A stretch of DNA of 64,000 bases from assembly GCF_030418295.1 (NCBI RefSeq), contig NZ_JAUHQA010000001.1, positions 1,364,001 through 1,428,000 on the forward strand, in the 5' to 3' direction. The translations under genes and the position numbers were made by a program. The notes under the pieces are model-generated. The model was not told the DNA's origin. It was given only the letters and a program-made list of their open reading frames with translations, and did no database searches. This stretch comes from Demequina muriae. Its GTDB lineage: Bacteria > Actinomycetota > Actinomycetes > Actinomycetales > Demequinaceae. Shown piece by piece: positions 26,064-40,500 of this stretch (position 1 is the first letter of the stretch; the number at the start of each line of letters is the position of its first letter).

Positions 26064-26384
26064 CGCACGAAGGCCCCCATCCCAGGATCACCGGGATGGG
26101 GGCCTTCGCCGTTGTGGAGGTGAGCGCCCCTACCGCGCTGCCTCCACGACTGCGGGCGAGAACGCGTCGAGGTCGCCCGGGTTGCGCGAGGTGAGGAGAG
26201 TCCAACCCTCCTCTTCGCAGCGCCGGAGCTCCACGTCCTCCCACGTCGCGCCCGCGTTGCGAAGATCCGTCGCGATGGACTCGTACGACGTCAACGACTT
26301 GCCGCGAGCGACGTCGGCCTCGGCGAGCAGCCACGGGCCATGACAGATGGACGCGATGGTGCGACCGTCCCCAGCGAACGTGCG
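26064..26384. repeat. Right copy of the direct duplication
   Basis: This complete copy holds the hairpin terminator and the last 85 codons of the intact PfpI gene. It matches 14420-14659 except for 81 bases (26239-26319) missing there and five substitutions. Because the intact gene extends beyond 26384, this side is the likely original and the left copy the product of the rearrangement. Confidence 0.95.
26068..26108. terminator. Strong bidirectional hairpin terminator (right copy)
   Basis: It is identical to the hairpin at 14424-14464, with a 16-bp perfect stem and nine-base loop. It stands between the convergent esterase and PfpI genes and can serve both. Confidence 0.85.
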
Positions 26385-26663
26385 CACCAGCGCGAGCGCC
26401 GCATCGTCCGTCCGAAGGTTGTCGGCGTTGATGGTGCCGCCGGGAATCACGAGCACGGCGTAGTCGCCCATCTCGACATCGGCGAGCAGAGTGTCCGGCT
26501 CGAAGGTCTCACCCGGGTCCTTGTCGCCCACGAGTGACTGCACGGGGCTGTACTCGGTCGCCGCGAGCGTCACGGGCACACCGGCGTTGCGGAGCGCCTC
26601 GAGCGGCATCTTGAGCTCGTCCTGCTCGACACCGTAGTTGGTCGTGATGATCAGTGCGCTCAT
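26130..26663 (-). CDS. DJ-1/PfpI family protein (PfpI/YhbO type)
   Basis: The 177-residue single-domain protein has the nucleophile-elbow cysteine in SICHGP (Cys107-His108), a Glu near the N-terminus (VEQDELKMP) and VIPGGT. Relatives (PfpI, YhbO) are stress proteins with reported protease, glyoxalase III or deglycase activity; which applies here is unclear. The gene is transcribed toward the shared terminator. Its 3' part was copied to 14420-14659. Confidence 0.9.
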   Translation of the reverse strand: MSALIITTNYGVEQDELKMPLEALRNAGVPVTLAATEYSPVQSLVGDKDPGETFEPDTLLADVEMGDYAVLVIPGGTINADNLRTDDAALALVRTFAGDGRTIASICHGPWLLAEADVARGKSLTSYESIATDLRNAGATWEDVELRRCEEEGWTLLTSRNPGDLDAFSPAVVEAAR

Positions 26664-26744
26664 CGCGCTCTCCTCTCGTCGGCGGAAGTTCCGTCCACCC
26701 CTCCGTCAACCGCACGCAGGCACTCAGACATTCCGGACGTCAGG

Positions 26745-27125
26745 TCAGCGCACGTCTCCGTCGACGTACAGCCAGCGGCCGCGCTCCCGGACGAACCTGC
26801 TCGACTCCTGCATCGTCCCGGGCGCACCGGACTCGTCCTCGAACAGCGCGGTGAACGTCACGGTTCCGGTCGAGTCGTCCTCGCCGCCGCCCGTGGCGCC
26901 GTGCAGATCGAGTCCGCGCCACTGCACGCCCTCCAGATCCAGCGACGGTGGCCGGGTCGAGGGGTGCCACGTGCGCAGCAGGTAGTTCTCGTCTCGCCGC
27001 ACGTACGCGGTGTAGCGGGACCGCATCAGGGCCGATGCGCTCGCGGCCTCGCGCTCTCCGCGCAGCAGCGGGCGGCAGCAGTCGGCAAACGGCGAGCCGG
27101 ACCCGCAGGGGCAGGCGAGCGCCAT
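26745..27125 (-). CDS. YchJ/UPF0225 family protein with SEC-C-like zinc motif
   Basis: The 126-residue protein has an N-terminal CPCGSGSPFADCC motif (zinc-binding SEC-C/YchJ type), RSRYTAYVRRDENYLLRTWH, and a C-terminal NTF2-like domain (FTALFED, ESSRFVRERGRWLYVDG). The ATG at 27125 overlaps the upstream stop in TGATG, so it is coupled to the aldolase-family gene. The biological role of the family is unknown. Confidence 0.88.
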   Translation of the reverse strand: MALACPCGSGSPFADCCRPLLRGEREAASASALMRSRYTAYVRRDENYLLRTWHPSTRPPSLDLEGVQWRGLDLHGATGGGEDDSTGTVTFTALFEDESGAPGTMQESSRFVRERGRWLYVDGDVR

Positions 27126-28219
27126 CAGGCCCCGGGATGCGCAGCGGCGTGGGCCAGCGCGCCCAACCGGACGCAGTCCTCGGCGCGCGTATCCCACGCG
27201 CACATCAGCCGAACCTCGACAGTCTCGTGGGTCGATCCGGGCCGCCAGTCGTAGAAGCGGAACGTCTCGCGAATCGCGCCGGCCATGGTGCGCGGCATCT
27301 CGACGAACACCGCATTGGCGTGCGTTGACTGAGTGAAGCGCAGCACCCCGTCGGCGGCGAGCGGCGCCAACTCCTGGCGCAGCACGGTCGCCATCGCGTT
27401 GGCGTGGGTCGCGTTGCGCCGCCACAGCGGCTCGCCCGACTCGTCGCGCGACGTGAGCAGCGCGGTGAGCTGGGCCGAGGCGTACCGCATCTTGGAGCCC
27501 AACTGCATGGTGGACTTGCGCAGGTGGGGCAGCTCCGCGGCGAACCGATCGCGCAGGTCGGGAGCGAGCACGACCACGGCCTCGGCACCCATGGCGCCGT
27601 TCTTGGTGCCGCCGAGCGACAGCACGTCCGCGCCAGCGCAGGCCTCGGCCAGCGACACCCCGAGGGCCGCAGCGGCGTTGGCGATCCGCGCCCCGTCAAG
27701 GTGGACTCTCATGCCGAGCGCGTGCGCCCGGTCGACGAGCGCCGCGAGCGATTCCAGGCCGTAGAGCGTCCCGAGCTCGGTGGACTGCGTCACGGAGAGC
27801 ACCAGGGGCTGCGCGCGATGTTCATCCCCGAGGTCGGCGGCCCAGGCGTCCAGCGAGGCCGGATCGATGCGGCCGTCCGGCGCCGGCACTTCGAGGATCT
27901 TCAGCCCGCCCACACGCTCGGGAGCACCGTTCTCGTCCCGATGGATGTGCGCGTGCTCCGACGCCACGACTCCGCCCCACCGGGGAGACAGCGCCATGAG
28001 CGCGATGACGTTCGCGCCGGTCCCGTTGAACACGGGGAACCCGAGCGCATGCTCGCCGAACTCCGCCGCCACCGCCGCGTCGAAGTCGGCCGTGGCCGCA
28101 TCGGCCCCATACGCGGCGTCGTGACCGACGTTGACGTCGGCCATCGCCGCGAGCACCTCCGGATGGACGGAGGCGTAGTTGTCCGAGGCGAAGTGCCGGG
28201 CGCCCGTCGCGGGGGTCAC
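27125..28219 (-). CDS. Low-specificity threonine aldolase / beta-eliminating lyase family enzyme
   Basis: The 364-residue PLP enzyme of fold type I shows the family start HFASDNYASVHPEV, the cofactor Asp in HLDGARIANA and the Schiff-base lysine in LGGTKNGAMGAE. Low-specificity threonine aldolases split threonine or allo-threonine to glycine and acetaldehyde. Glycine made here could feed the glycine cleavage genes found in the same window. The GTG start overlaps the upstream stop (GTGA). Related enzymes act on other beta-hydroxy amino acids, so the substrate is not certain. Confidence 0.85.
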   Translation of the reverse strand: MTPATGARHFASDNYASVHPEVLAAMADVNVGHDAAYGADAATADFDAAVAAEFGEHALGFPVFNGTGANVIALMALSPRWGGVVASEHAHIHRDENGAPERVGGLKILEVPAPDGRIDPASLDAWAADLGDEHRAQPLVLSVTQSTELGTLYGLESLAALVDRAHALGMRVHLDGARIANAAAALGVSLAEACAGADVLSLGGTKNGAMGAEAVVVLAPDLRDRFAAELPHLRKSTMQLGSKMRYASAQLTALLTSRDESGEPLWRRNATHANAMATVLRQELAPLAADGVLRFTQSTHANAVFVEMPRTMAGAIRETFRFYDWRPGSTHETVEVRLMCAWDTRAEDCVRLGALAHAAAHPGA

Positions 28220-28863
28220 GCCGCCGTGACCTCACGTGCCCAGCGGGCGCCGCTCTGGTGGAAGCCCACGCGGCGCAGATAGTCCAGGTCCGTCGCGTCG
28301 TGCGGCGCGAGCTCGAGCCGGCGGAAGCCCGCATCGGACAGCACCTGCGACTTGCGGAAGACGAACTCGCCCGGCGTGAAGTCGCGGAACCGCTCCTTGA
28401 CCCAGTCCAGCTCGACGAGGCCAAGGCCGTCGCCGAGATCGCGCACCACCACGATGCCCACGGCCTCGTCGCCGCGCACCACCAGGAACGTGTGGCGCGT
28501 GCCGCCGGCTGCGGTGCCCGCGTCGGCGTCGATGTCGAAGGCGGGCTCGTGGGTCTTCACGTCCTCCGCATGCTCCTCGAGCACGCGACGCAGGAAGGCG
28601 TTGTCGGCGTCGACGGAGAGCACCTGGTAGACCGCCTCGTCGTGCGATTCGCGGTAGAGCCGGATGAGCCAGTAGATGTCGATCACCGTGATCGCGAGGT
28701 TCATGAACGCGAACGGCCAGATCCCGATGATCCCGTTGTACACGGTGGCGATCGCGGCGCCCGCGAGGTTCATCCACCGGAACTTGAGCACGCGCGCCTG
28801 CATGAGCGACCAGACGATGAGCAGCGAGCCGGTCCAGCCGATGATTTCGAGGATGATGTCCAT
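28216..28863 (-). CDS. YgjV-like membrane protein with C-terminal soluble domain
   Basis: The protein is 215 residues long from the ATG at 28863. Residues 1-75 contain three hydrophobic helices in a pattern like the YgjV inner-membrane family (IGWTGSLLIVWSLMQ, then YNGIIGIWPFAFMNLAITVIDIYW). The remaining 140 residues form a soluble alpha/beta domain that looks acetyltransferase-like (FLVVRGDEAVGIVVVRDLG, then LRRVGFHQSGARW). The function is unknown. It is the first gene of the three-gene leftward operon. Confidence 0.65.
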   Translation of the reverse strand: MDIILEIIGWTGSLLIVWSLMQARVLKFRWMNLAGAAIATVYNGIIGIWPFAFMNLAITVIDIYWLIRLYRESHDEAVYQVLSVDADNAFLRRVLEEHAEDVKTHEPAFDIDADAGTAAGGTRHTFLVVRGDEAVGIVVVRDLGDGLGLVELDWVKERFRDFTPGEFVFRKSQVLSDAGFRRLELAPHDATDLDYLRRVGFHQSGARWAREVTAA

Positions 28864-28925
28864 GCCGCCAAGGGTATGCCCGGCCGATGCGCGCTCGCCT
28901 CCGCGCTCGCACGTAGGCTGATCGC

Positions 28926-29309
28926 GTGGAGAGCAGGACGAGCGCGAGGGCCGATGCGTGGGTCTGGGCTGTGCGGCTCGCGAAGACCCGCTCGCAGGCC
29001 ACGGCCGCATGCCGCGCCGGGCACGTGCGGGTCAACGGCGACCGGGCGAAGGCCTCGACCACGGTCCGTGCCGGCGACCGCGTCGAGGTGCGCCTCCACG
29101 AGCAGATCAAGATCGTCGAGGTCCGCCAGCTGCTCGTCAAGCGCGTGAGCGCGCCTGTCGCACAGGCGGCGTATGTCGACCACAGCCCGCCGCCGCCCCC
29201 GCGCGTCGAGCGGCCCGCTGCGGTGGGGGCACGGGATCGCGGCGCGGGCCGGCCCACCAAGCGGGAGCGCCGTCAGCTGGACCGGCTGCGAGGCCGCCGC
29301 ACGCTCTGA
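28926..29309 (+). CDS. S4-domain RNA-binding protein (Hsp15/RqcP-like)
   Basis: The 127-residue protein has an S4 RNA-binding domain at residues 9-60 (RADAWVWAVRLAKTRSQATAAC, GHVRVNGDRAKAST) and a basic, Pro-rich tail. Hsp15-type proteins bind the large ribosomal subunit carrying stalled nascent chains. The GTG at 28926 starts it, divergent from the YgjV-like gene. Confidence 0.88.
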   Translation: MESRTSARADAWVWAVRLAKTRSQATAACRAGHVRVNGDRAKASTTVRAGDRVEVRLHEQIKIVEVRQLLVKRVSAPVAQAAYVDHSPPPPPRVERPAAVGARDRGAGRPTKRERRQLDRLRGRRTL

Positions 29310-29441
29310 CGCCCTGGGCGCATCGGCCCCCGAGCGCCAGCTGTGCGGCGCCTACCCGCGCGCCTGCGCTCGCCTCTCACCCGACCCGCGCATCGGCCGC
29401 ACTCCCGCCGCCGTCCGCCGTCGGCCACTGCCCGCACCGGG

Positions 29442-29501
29442 CGCAAGTGTCGATCTATGTGCGGTTCTCGGTGCAATCGCGCACGCGATTCGACACTTGC
29501 G
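29442..29501. repeat. Nested inverted repeat between convergent genes
   Basis: CGCAAGTGTCGA (29442-29453) and its perfect complement (29490-29501) enclose 36 bases. Inside, AATCGCG-CA-CGCGATT forms a second perfect palindrome (29475-29490). The interval 29310-29516 lies between the S4 gene and glgP, which converge. No T-run follows, so it may be a REP-like element rather than a simple terminator. Confidence 0.6.
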
Positions 29502-29516
29502 TGGGTTGGGGCAGGG

Positions 29517-31973
<2,457 letters not shown>

Positions 31974-32064
31974 ACCTCCCAATCTATGGCGCGCGACATA
32001 GGACCTGTGTCCACGGAGGCCAAGAATTCACACGGCGGACACAAAGAGAGGGCAGTGGCGGAGG

Positions 32065-33051
32065 TCAGGCGTCCTCTGCGGCATCGGGCTCGAATCGCTG
32101 CAGCGGCGACATCGCAGGCCCGTACTGCTGCTCCTTCATGCGCTCGAGCGCCTGCTCATGGAGGATGCGGTTGGTCTTCATGAGGTCGGAGAGGATTCCC
32201 AGCGCCAGCGACAGCCCGGCGCCCACCAGCATGATGGTGCCGAAGATCAACGACTGGATGTGGTTGCCGTCGTTGCCGAGGGCGCGCAGGATGACGAACC
32301 GCACGAACGGGATCGCGCCCAGGATGCCGAACAGCGAGGCGAGCCACGCGAACAGCATCCACGGGCGGAACATGATCGACGAGCGCAGGATCGCCTGCGC
32401 AGACTTCAGCATGTGCTCCCCGACGTTGCGGAACAGCCGCGACTCGCGCGTCTTGGGGTTGGTGATGATCGGGACCGACGCGATCGCAAGGCGCTTGTCG
32501 CCCGCTTGGATGATCGTCTCCATCGTGTAGCTGAACCGCGTGACGATGTTGAGGCGGTACAGCGAGTACCGCGAGTACGCGCGGAAGCCCGAGGCCGCAT
32601 CGGGCAGGCGCGTGCCGGCCGCGCGGTTCACCACCCAGGAGCCGAACCGCTGCATCGTCTTCTTGAACGGGGAGAAGTGCGCGATGGTGTGCGTCTGCCG
32701 ATCGCCGATGACGATCTCCGCCTCGCCCGCGACGATGGGGGCGACCAGGTCGCCGATGCGGTGCTGCGGGTATTGGTTGTCACCATCGGTGTTGACCACG
32801 ATGTCCGCGCCGCGGGAGAGGGCGTGGTCGATGCCATCGCGGAACGACTGTGCGAGCCCCATGGTGCGGACGTGCCGGATCACATGTGCGCCGTGCTCGT
32901 GGGCGATCCGCGAGGTCCCGTCGGACGAGCCGTCATCGATCACCACGACTTCGATCTCGTCGATGCCGGGGATGGCGGTGGGAATGCCCGCGAGGACCTC
33001 GCCGAGGGTCGCCTCTTCGTCGAGGCAGGGGATCTGGACGACGAGCTTCAC
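32065..33051 (-). CDS. Family 2 glycosyltransferase (dolichyl-phosphate-mannose synthase-like)
   Basis: The 328-residue protein has a GT-A domain (about 1-230) starting VVQIPCLDEEATL, with VIDDGSSDGT and the metal-binding NTDGDNQY. Two membrane helices follow (about 235-300), as do helical cytoplasmic ends. It probably transfers a sugar from a nucleotide donor to a polyprenyl phosphate for cell-surface glycan synthesis. The GTG at 33051 is ten bases after the upstream gene. Confidence 0.85.
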   Translation of the reverse strand: MKLVVQIPCLDEEATLGEVLAGIPTAIPGIDEIEVVVIDDGSSDGTSRIAHEHGAHVIRHVRTMGLAQSFRDGIDHALSRGADIVVNTDGDNQYPQHRIGDLVAPIVAGEAEIVIGDRQTHTIAHFSPFKKTMQRFGSWVVNRAAGTRLPDAASGFRAYSRYSLYRLNIVTRFSYTMETIIQAGDKRLAIASVPIITNPKTRESRLFRNVGEHMLKSAQAILRSSIMFRPWMLFAWLASLFGILGAIPFVRFVILRALGNDGNHIQSLIFGTIMLVGAGLSLALGILSDLMKTNRILHEQALERMKEQQYGPAMSPLQRFEPDAAEDA

Positions 33052-33061
33052 GGCATTCAGG

Positions 33062-33352
33062 CTAGTGGTCGGAGCCGGTGCTGCGGCGCTGCCTGTGACG
33101 GAGCTGGTTGATCGCGACGCCGACGAGGGGCGCGAGGACCAGGCCTCCGATGGCCCCGCCAGCGGCCGCACCGGCAAGCGACTCGCCCGCCAGCGTGGGA
33201 GCGAGCGCCGGTCCGAGCCATGCCTGGCCGACGAGCCCGCCCACCAGACCGCTGAGCACTCCGATGATGGCGCCGGCGTCCACCGCAGGGTGGGTGCGGG
33301 AGGCGCCCCAGCCCAGCACCGCGCCGAGCACCGCGCCAAGCATCACGTCCAT
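33062..33352 (-). CDS. Small glycine-rich membrane protein (GlsB/YeaQ-like)
   Basis: The 96-residue protein has about three hydrophobic segments with Gly/Ala packing motifs (LGAVLGAVLGWG, GGAIGGLVLAPLVG) and a basic C-terminus. It resembles transglycosylase-associated (GlsB/YeaQ) small membrane proteins in layout but shows no diagnostic motif. It is probably co-transcribed with the glycosyltransferase. The longer open frame upstream overlaps the start of gcvP on the other strand and is rejected. Confidence 0.6.
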   Translation of the reverse strand: MDVMLGAVLGAVLGWGASRTHPAVDAGAIIGVLSGLVGGLVGQAWLGPALAPTLAGESLAGAAAGGAIGGLVLAPLVGVAINQLRHRQRRSTGSDH

Positions 33353-33464
33353 CGCCGACCTCCTCGTGCCCACATGGTGGCACAGGGCCGCTGCATGAGG
33401 GCCGCACGCGGCGGTTCGCCGCGGGCCTCTGTCGCGTCCAGGGGCTTTGAGACACAATGGGCCC

Positions 33465-36323
<2,859 letters not shown>

Positions 36324-36475
36324 CGCAGCGCCGCTCCTGAACCCACGGGTGGCATCAGTCACATGGGCCGCGCGGGCCCTTCTGACGGCGTGTGCCGTGG
36401 GTTAGAGTGACCTGCGTTCCCACGGCCGTCCGGCCGCAGCACGGTGGCACGAGTTGTGAACGGGAGGGAGGGGCC

Positions 36476-37591
36476 GTGGTGCGTCGTCAGCCGCTCAGCC
36501 CCCCGGTGCTGCCTGGGTACACGTACATCCGGCCGCTGGGCTCCGGCGGCTTCGCGGACGTGTTCCTGTTCCAGCAGGACATGCCGCACCGACTCGTCGC
36601 CGTCAAGGTGCTGCTGAGCCGCATCGAGGACCAGGCCGCCGCCCGCACGCTGTCCGCCGAGGCCGACATCATGGCGAGCCTCAGCTCTCACCCGTCGATC
36701 CTCACGGTCTATCAGGCGAGCGTCTCCGCCGACGGCCGGCCGTACCTGGTCGTCGAGTACTGCCCCTCCTCGCTCACGAACCGCTACCGCAACGAGCGGA
36801 TGCCCGTGGCCGAGGTGCTGTCGATCGGCGTCAAGATCACCGGCGCGGTCGAGGCCGCGCACCGCGCGGGCCTGCTGCACCGCGACATCAAGCCCTCGAA
36901 CCTGCTCCTCACCTCCTTCGGCCATCCCGTCCTGTCGGACTTCGGCGTCGCATCGGCGCTGGCCCAGGGCGAGGACGAGACCATCGCCCTGTCCCCGCCG
37001 TGGAGCGCGCCTGAGGTGGTCGAGCAGCGCACGTCCGGCACCGTCGCATCCGAGGTGTGGGCGCTCGCGGCCACCGTGTACACCCTGCTCGCCCAGCGCG
37101 CTCCGTTCGACCTCCCCGACGGTCGCCGCGGCGACGACCTTCAGCTGCGTGCCCGCATCTCGCGCGCCAAGTACACCCCGACGGGCCGTGCGGACGTCCC
37201 CGGCTCTCTGGAGCGCGTGCTCGAGGGCGGAATGCGGCGACTGCCGGGCGACCGGTACCCGAGCGCGCTCGCGTTCGGCGAGGCCCTGCGCGAGGTCGAG
37301 CGTGAGCTCGGGCTGCCCCCCACCCCGCTCGACGTGCCGACGGACGAGTGGGCGCAGGCGGCGGTGGGCCTCCGCGAGACGGAGCCCGCGACGCCGATGC
37401 CGCGCTCGACCGTCGCGATCGAGTCGCGTCGCCCGCGACGAGAGCCCGCGACCGGCACGCGGCACGGCACCGTGACGCGGCACGAGGCCGCGGCGAACCG
37501 CGTGGGCCGCGCCGTGGCGATCACGGCGGCGGTCATCGGCGCCGCCGCGATCGGGGCCGCCATCACCGTGCTGATCGTGGTGGGGACTTGA
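36476..37591 (+). CDS. Membrane Ser/Thr protein kinase of the surface-protein cluster
   Basis: The protein is 371 residues long from the GTG at 36476 (GTG 36479 also possible), after a strong GGGAGGGAGG site. The kinase domain spans about 15-280, with glycine loop GSGGFADV, ATP Lys44, catalytic HRDIKPSN (Asp137) and SDFGVA. A linker with basic clusters holds STVAIESRR (Thr312), and one membrane helix ends the protein. There is no extracellular sensor domain, so control must come from partners. It is first in a block that also encodes a phosphatase and an FHA reader; four bases separate it from the giant surface protein. Confidence 0.92.
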   Translation: MVRRQPLSPPVLPGYTYIRPLGSGGFADVFLFQQDMPHRLVAVKVLLSRIEDQAAARTLSAEADIMASLSSHPSILTVYQASVSADGRPYLVVEYCPSSLTNRYRNERMPVAEVLSIGVKITGAVEAAHRAGLLHRDIKPSNLLLTSFGHPVLSDFGVASALAQGEDETIALSPPWSAPEVVEQRTSGTVASEVWALAATVYTLLAQRAPFDLPDGRRGDDLQLRARISRAKYTPTGRADVPGSLERVLEGGMRRLPGDRYPSALAFGEALREVERELGLPPTPLDVPTDEWAQAAVGLRETEPATPMPRSTVAIESRRPRREPATGTRHGTVTRHEAAANRVGRAVAITAAVIGAAAIGAAITVLIVVGT

Positions 37592-37595
37592 GCGC

Positions 37596-40500
37596 ATGAG
37601 CGGCGTCGAGGCCGGGCTGGGACGGGCCACGGCGGCACGCTGGCGCACGGTCCGCCGGGCGTCGGTCGCCGCCGTCCTGGTGGGCCTGGTCGTGGGCATC
37701 GCCCTGTCGCCCGGCTTCGACGAGCGCGAGGTCCAGGTGGACGACCCGTCGGTGTGGGCGCTTCAGACCGCCGCCGGCGAACGGTTCGGCCGCATCAACA
37801 CGGTCGTGTCGGAGGTCGACACCGTCAAGGCGGTCGAGGACCCGAGCGAGATCCTGCAGGTCGATCGCACGCTGCTGGTGTACTCCGACAACCTGGGCTC
37901 GGTGACGTCGCTCGACGCGGCACGACCCAGCGATGTCGGGGAGGCGAGCGGGGACGAGACCGTGTCCACCCCGCTGGGCACGACCGCGGTGTCCCACACC
38001 GGCGACGTCGTCGCGTACCTCACCGAGGCCGGCGAGGTGCTCGCGGGGTCGGTGAGCGACGGCAGTGCCATCGCCCCGCGCGTGATCGATCCCTATCGAG
38101 ACGTCGAGGTCGCCGAGGGCGACGATCGTCCTCAGTTCCGCGCGGTCGCCGCCGCGGTCTCCGTCGACGGCGAGCTGGCGGCCTATTCGGCCCAGCGTCA
38201 GAGCGTCCTCCTGGCCGATGCGCTCTCGGGCGAGGTGCGCGACACCGTGTATCTCCCGGAGGGCCCCGAGAGCGACGATGTGCAGATCGCCTGGGTGGGC
38301 GCCGAGTGGGCGCTCCTCGATGCCGACAGCGGCCTGGTGTGGTCCAGCCTCACGGACGAGCCGGTGGCGACGCCAGCCACCGAGGGCGCGCTGCTGCAGG
38401 AGTCGTCGCGGGAGTCGGACCGGATCGTGATCGCCGATGAGTTCGGCTCGGTCACGGTGCCCCTCGACGGCACGCCCTCCTCACGGACGCACGGATCGAC
38501 CGAACTGGCGCTCGGGCAGCCCGCGCGCCCCGCGGCCCTGCCGGGCACGTCGATCATCGCCGGGGCATGGCTGCCCGCAGGCGAGGGGGCGGGCACGCTG
38601 TGGATGTCCAACGGCACCACGACGCAGCTGGACTACGGCGACGGCTCGCTCGGCGAGCGCCGCACGCCGCGCCTGCGCTCGAATGGCTCGCGCCTGATCC
38701 TCAACGAGGCCCGGTCGGGATGGGTGTGGGGGGTGCCCTCGGGCGCGCTCGTGCGCTCCTCTCAGCAGTGGGTGCAGGACGACACGTCTCAGCAGGCGCC
38801 CGACGACCAGGAGGTGGCGACGCAGGTCTCGGATCCGCGACCGCCGGTCGCCGCGGACGATTCCCTCGGCGTTCGTGCGGGGCGCCAGGTGAGCCTGCCG
38901 GTGCTGCTCAACGATCACGATGCCAATGGCGATGTGCTCACCGTGGTGTCGGACTCGCTGACGGGCCTCGACCCCGCGTTCGGGACGCTCACGGTCGGCG
39001 ACGATGATCAGACGGTCGTGGTGGACGTGGCCCCCGACGCGACCGGCACTGCCACGTTCACCTACGTCGTCACGGACGGGACCTCCGGAGAAGGGCTGCT
39101 GTCCGAGCCCGCATCGGTCACGCTGGCGGTGAAGGACACCGACGAGAACAACCCGCCCGTGTGGTGCGGCACCGAGGGCTGCCTCGCCACGTGGCCTGCT
39201 CCTCAGGTGGCGCCGGGAGGCACCGTGTCGGTGGACGTGCTCTCGGGCTGGGTCGACCCTGAGGGCGACCCCATCTATGTGGCGAGCGCGCGCACCGAGG
39301 CGTCGGCCGGCGTGGTCGCATCGTCACCCGAGGGTGACGTCGTGTTCCAGCACACGAACGCGTCCTCGTCCGAGTCAGGTGCCGTGCCGGTCGAGGTGAC
39401 CGTCTCGGACGCGTACGGCGCGCAGGCGGAGCGCACCCTGACCGTCACGGTGATGGGAGAGCCCGAGCTGCGCGCCGACGACGTCGTGGCCACCGTCACC
39501 GCAGGGGTCACCACCACCGTGGACGTGGCGGACCTCGTGTCCGGGGCGCGCGGGCCGCTGGTCGTCACCGAGGCGGCCTCCGACACGAGCGACGACGCGA
39601 CGGTCGCCGTGGCCCAGGGCACGGTGGGCTTCACCTTCACGGCGCCGGAGGCCGGCTCCTACGTGGTCGACTACACCCTGACCGACGGGGTGGCGGAGGT
39701 GCGAGCCTCGGCCCGCATCACCGTCATCACGCCTGAGCAGGAGCGGCTGTCCACCGTGCCGCTGACCGCCTTCGTCCGGTCGCGCGAAGACGCCACCATC
39801 GACGTCCTGTCCTCCGTGACCAACCCCGGCGGGCACGTGCTGCTGCTGAGCGAGCTCGAGACTGAGCCCGCGGAAGGCGCGCGGCTCTCGGCGGACATCG
39901 TGGGGCACTCCGCGCTGCGGATCAGCGGCGAGACCGCGGACGCCCAGCCCGGACTGCTGGGCGTGCTGCGGTACAGCGTCTCGGACGGGTCCGGGCGCAC
40001 CGAGGCGACGGCACGTGGAGAGGTCACGGTGATGCTGCTCGATTCGGAGGCGCCCTCGACGCCGCTCGCCGTGGACGACGCCATCACCGTGCGCGTCGGG
40101 ACGCAGGCGGATGTCGACGTGCTCGCCAACGACGTGGGCCCGGCGGGCAACGTCATCGCGCTTGACGCCGCGTCGGTCGAGGCGAGCGAGGGAGCGGGGC
40201 TGGCCTTCCCCGCGCGCTCGACCGTGCGGTATCTCGCTCCGGACGAGCCCGGCGTGCACGAGATCTCCTACGCCACGTACGTGCTCGGCTACCCCGCGCA
40301 GCGCGACACGGCCACGGTGGTCGTGACAGTGCTCGAATCGGACACGAACGCGCCGCCGACGCCGATCCCGCTCAGCGGCAGGGTGGCCTCGGGGCAGACG
40401 GTCCGTCTTCCCTTCGACGGCACGGGGACCGACCCCGACGGCGACGCGGTGGCGCTGCAACGCATCGAGGCCCAGCCGGAATCGGGTTCTGCGCGCGTCT

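Noticed and set aside
14420-26384. Composite transposon or phage island explanation for the second sugar locus
   Set aside because: No transposase, integrase, terminal inverted repeats or target-site pattern is present; the flanking repeats are a duplicated host terminator and gene end, not insertion sequences.
36365-36379. GGGCC-GCGCG-GGCCC palindrome after gcvP as a terminator
   Set aside because: The stem is only five base pairs and lacks a T-run; too weak to call.
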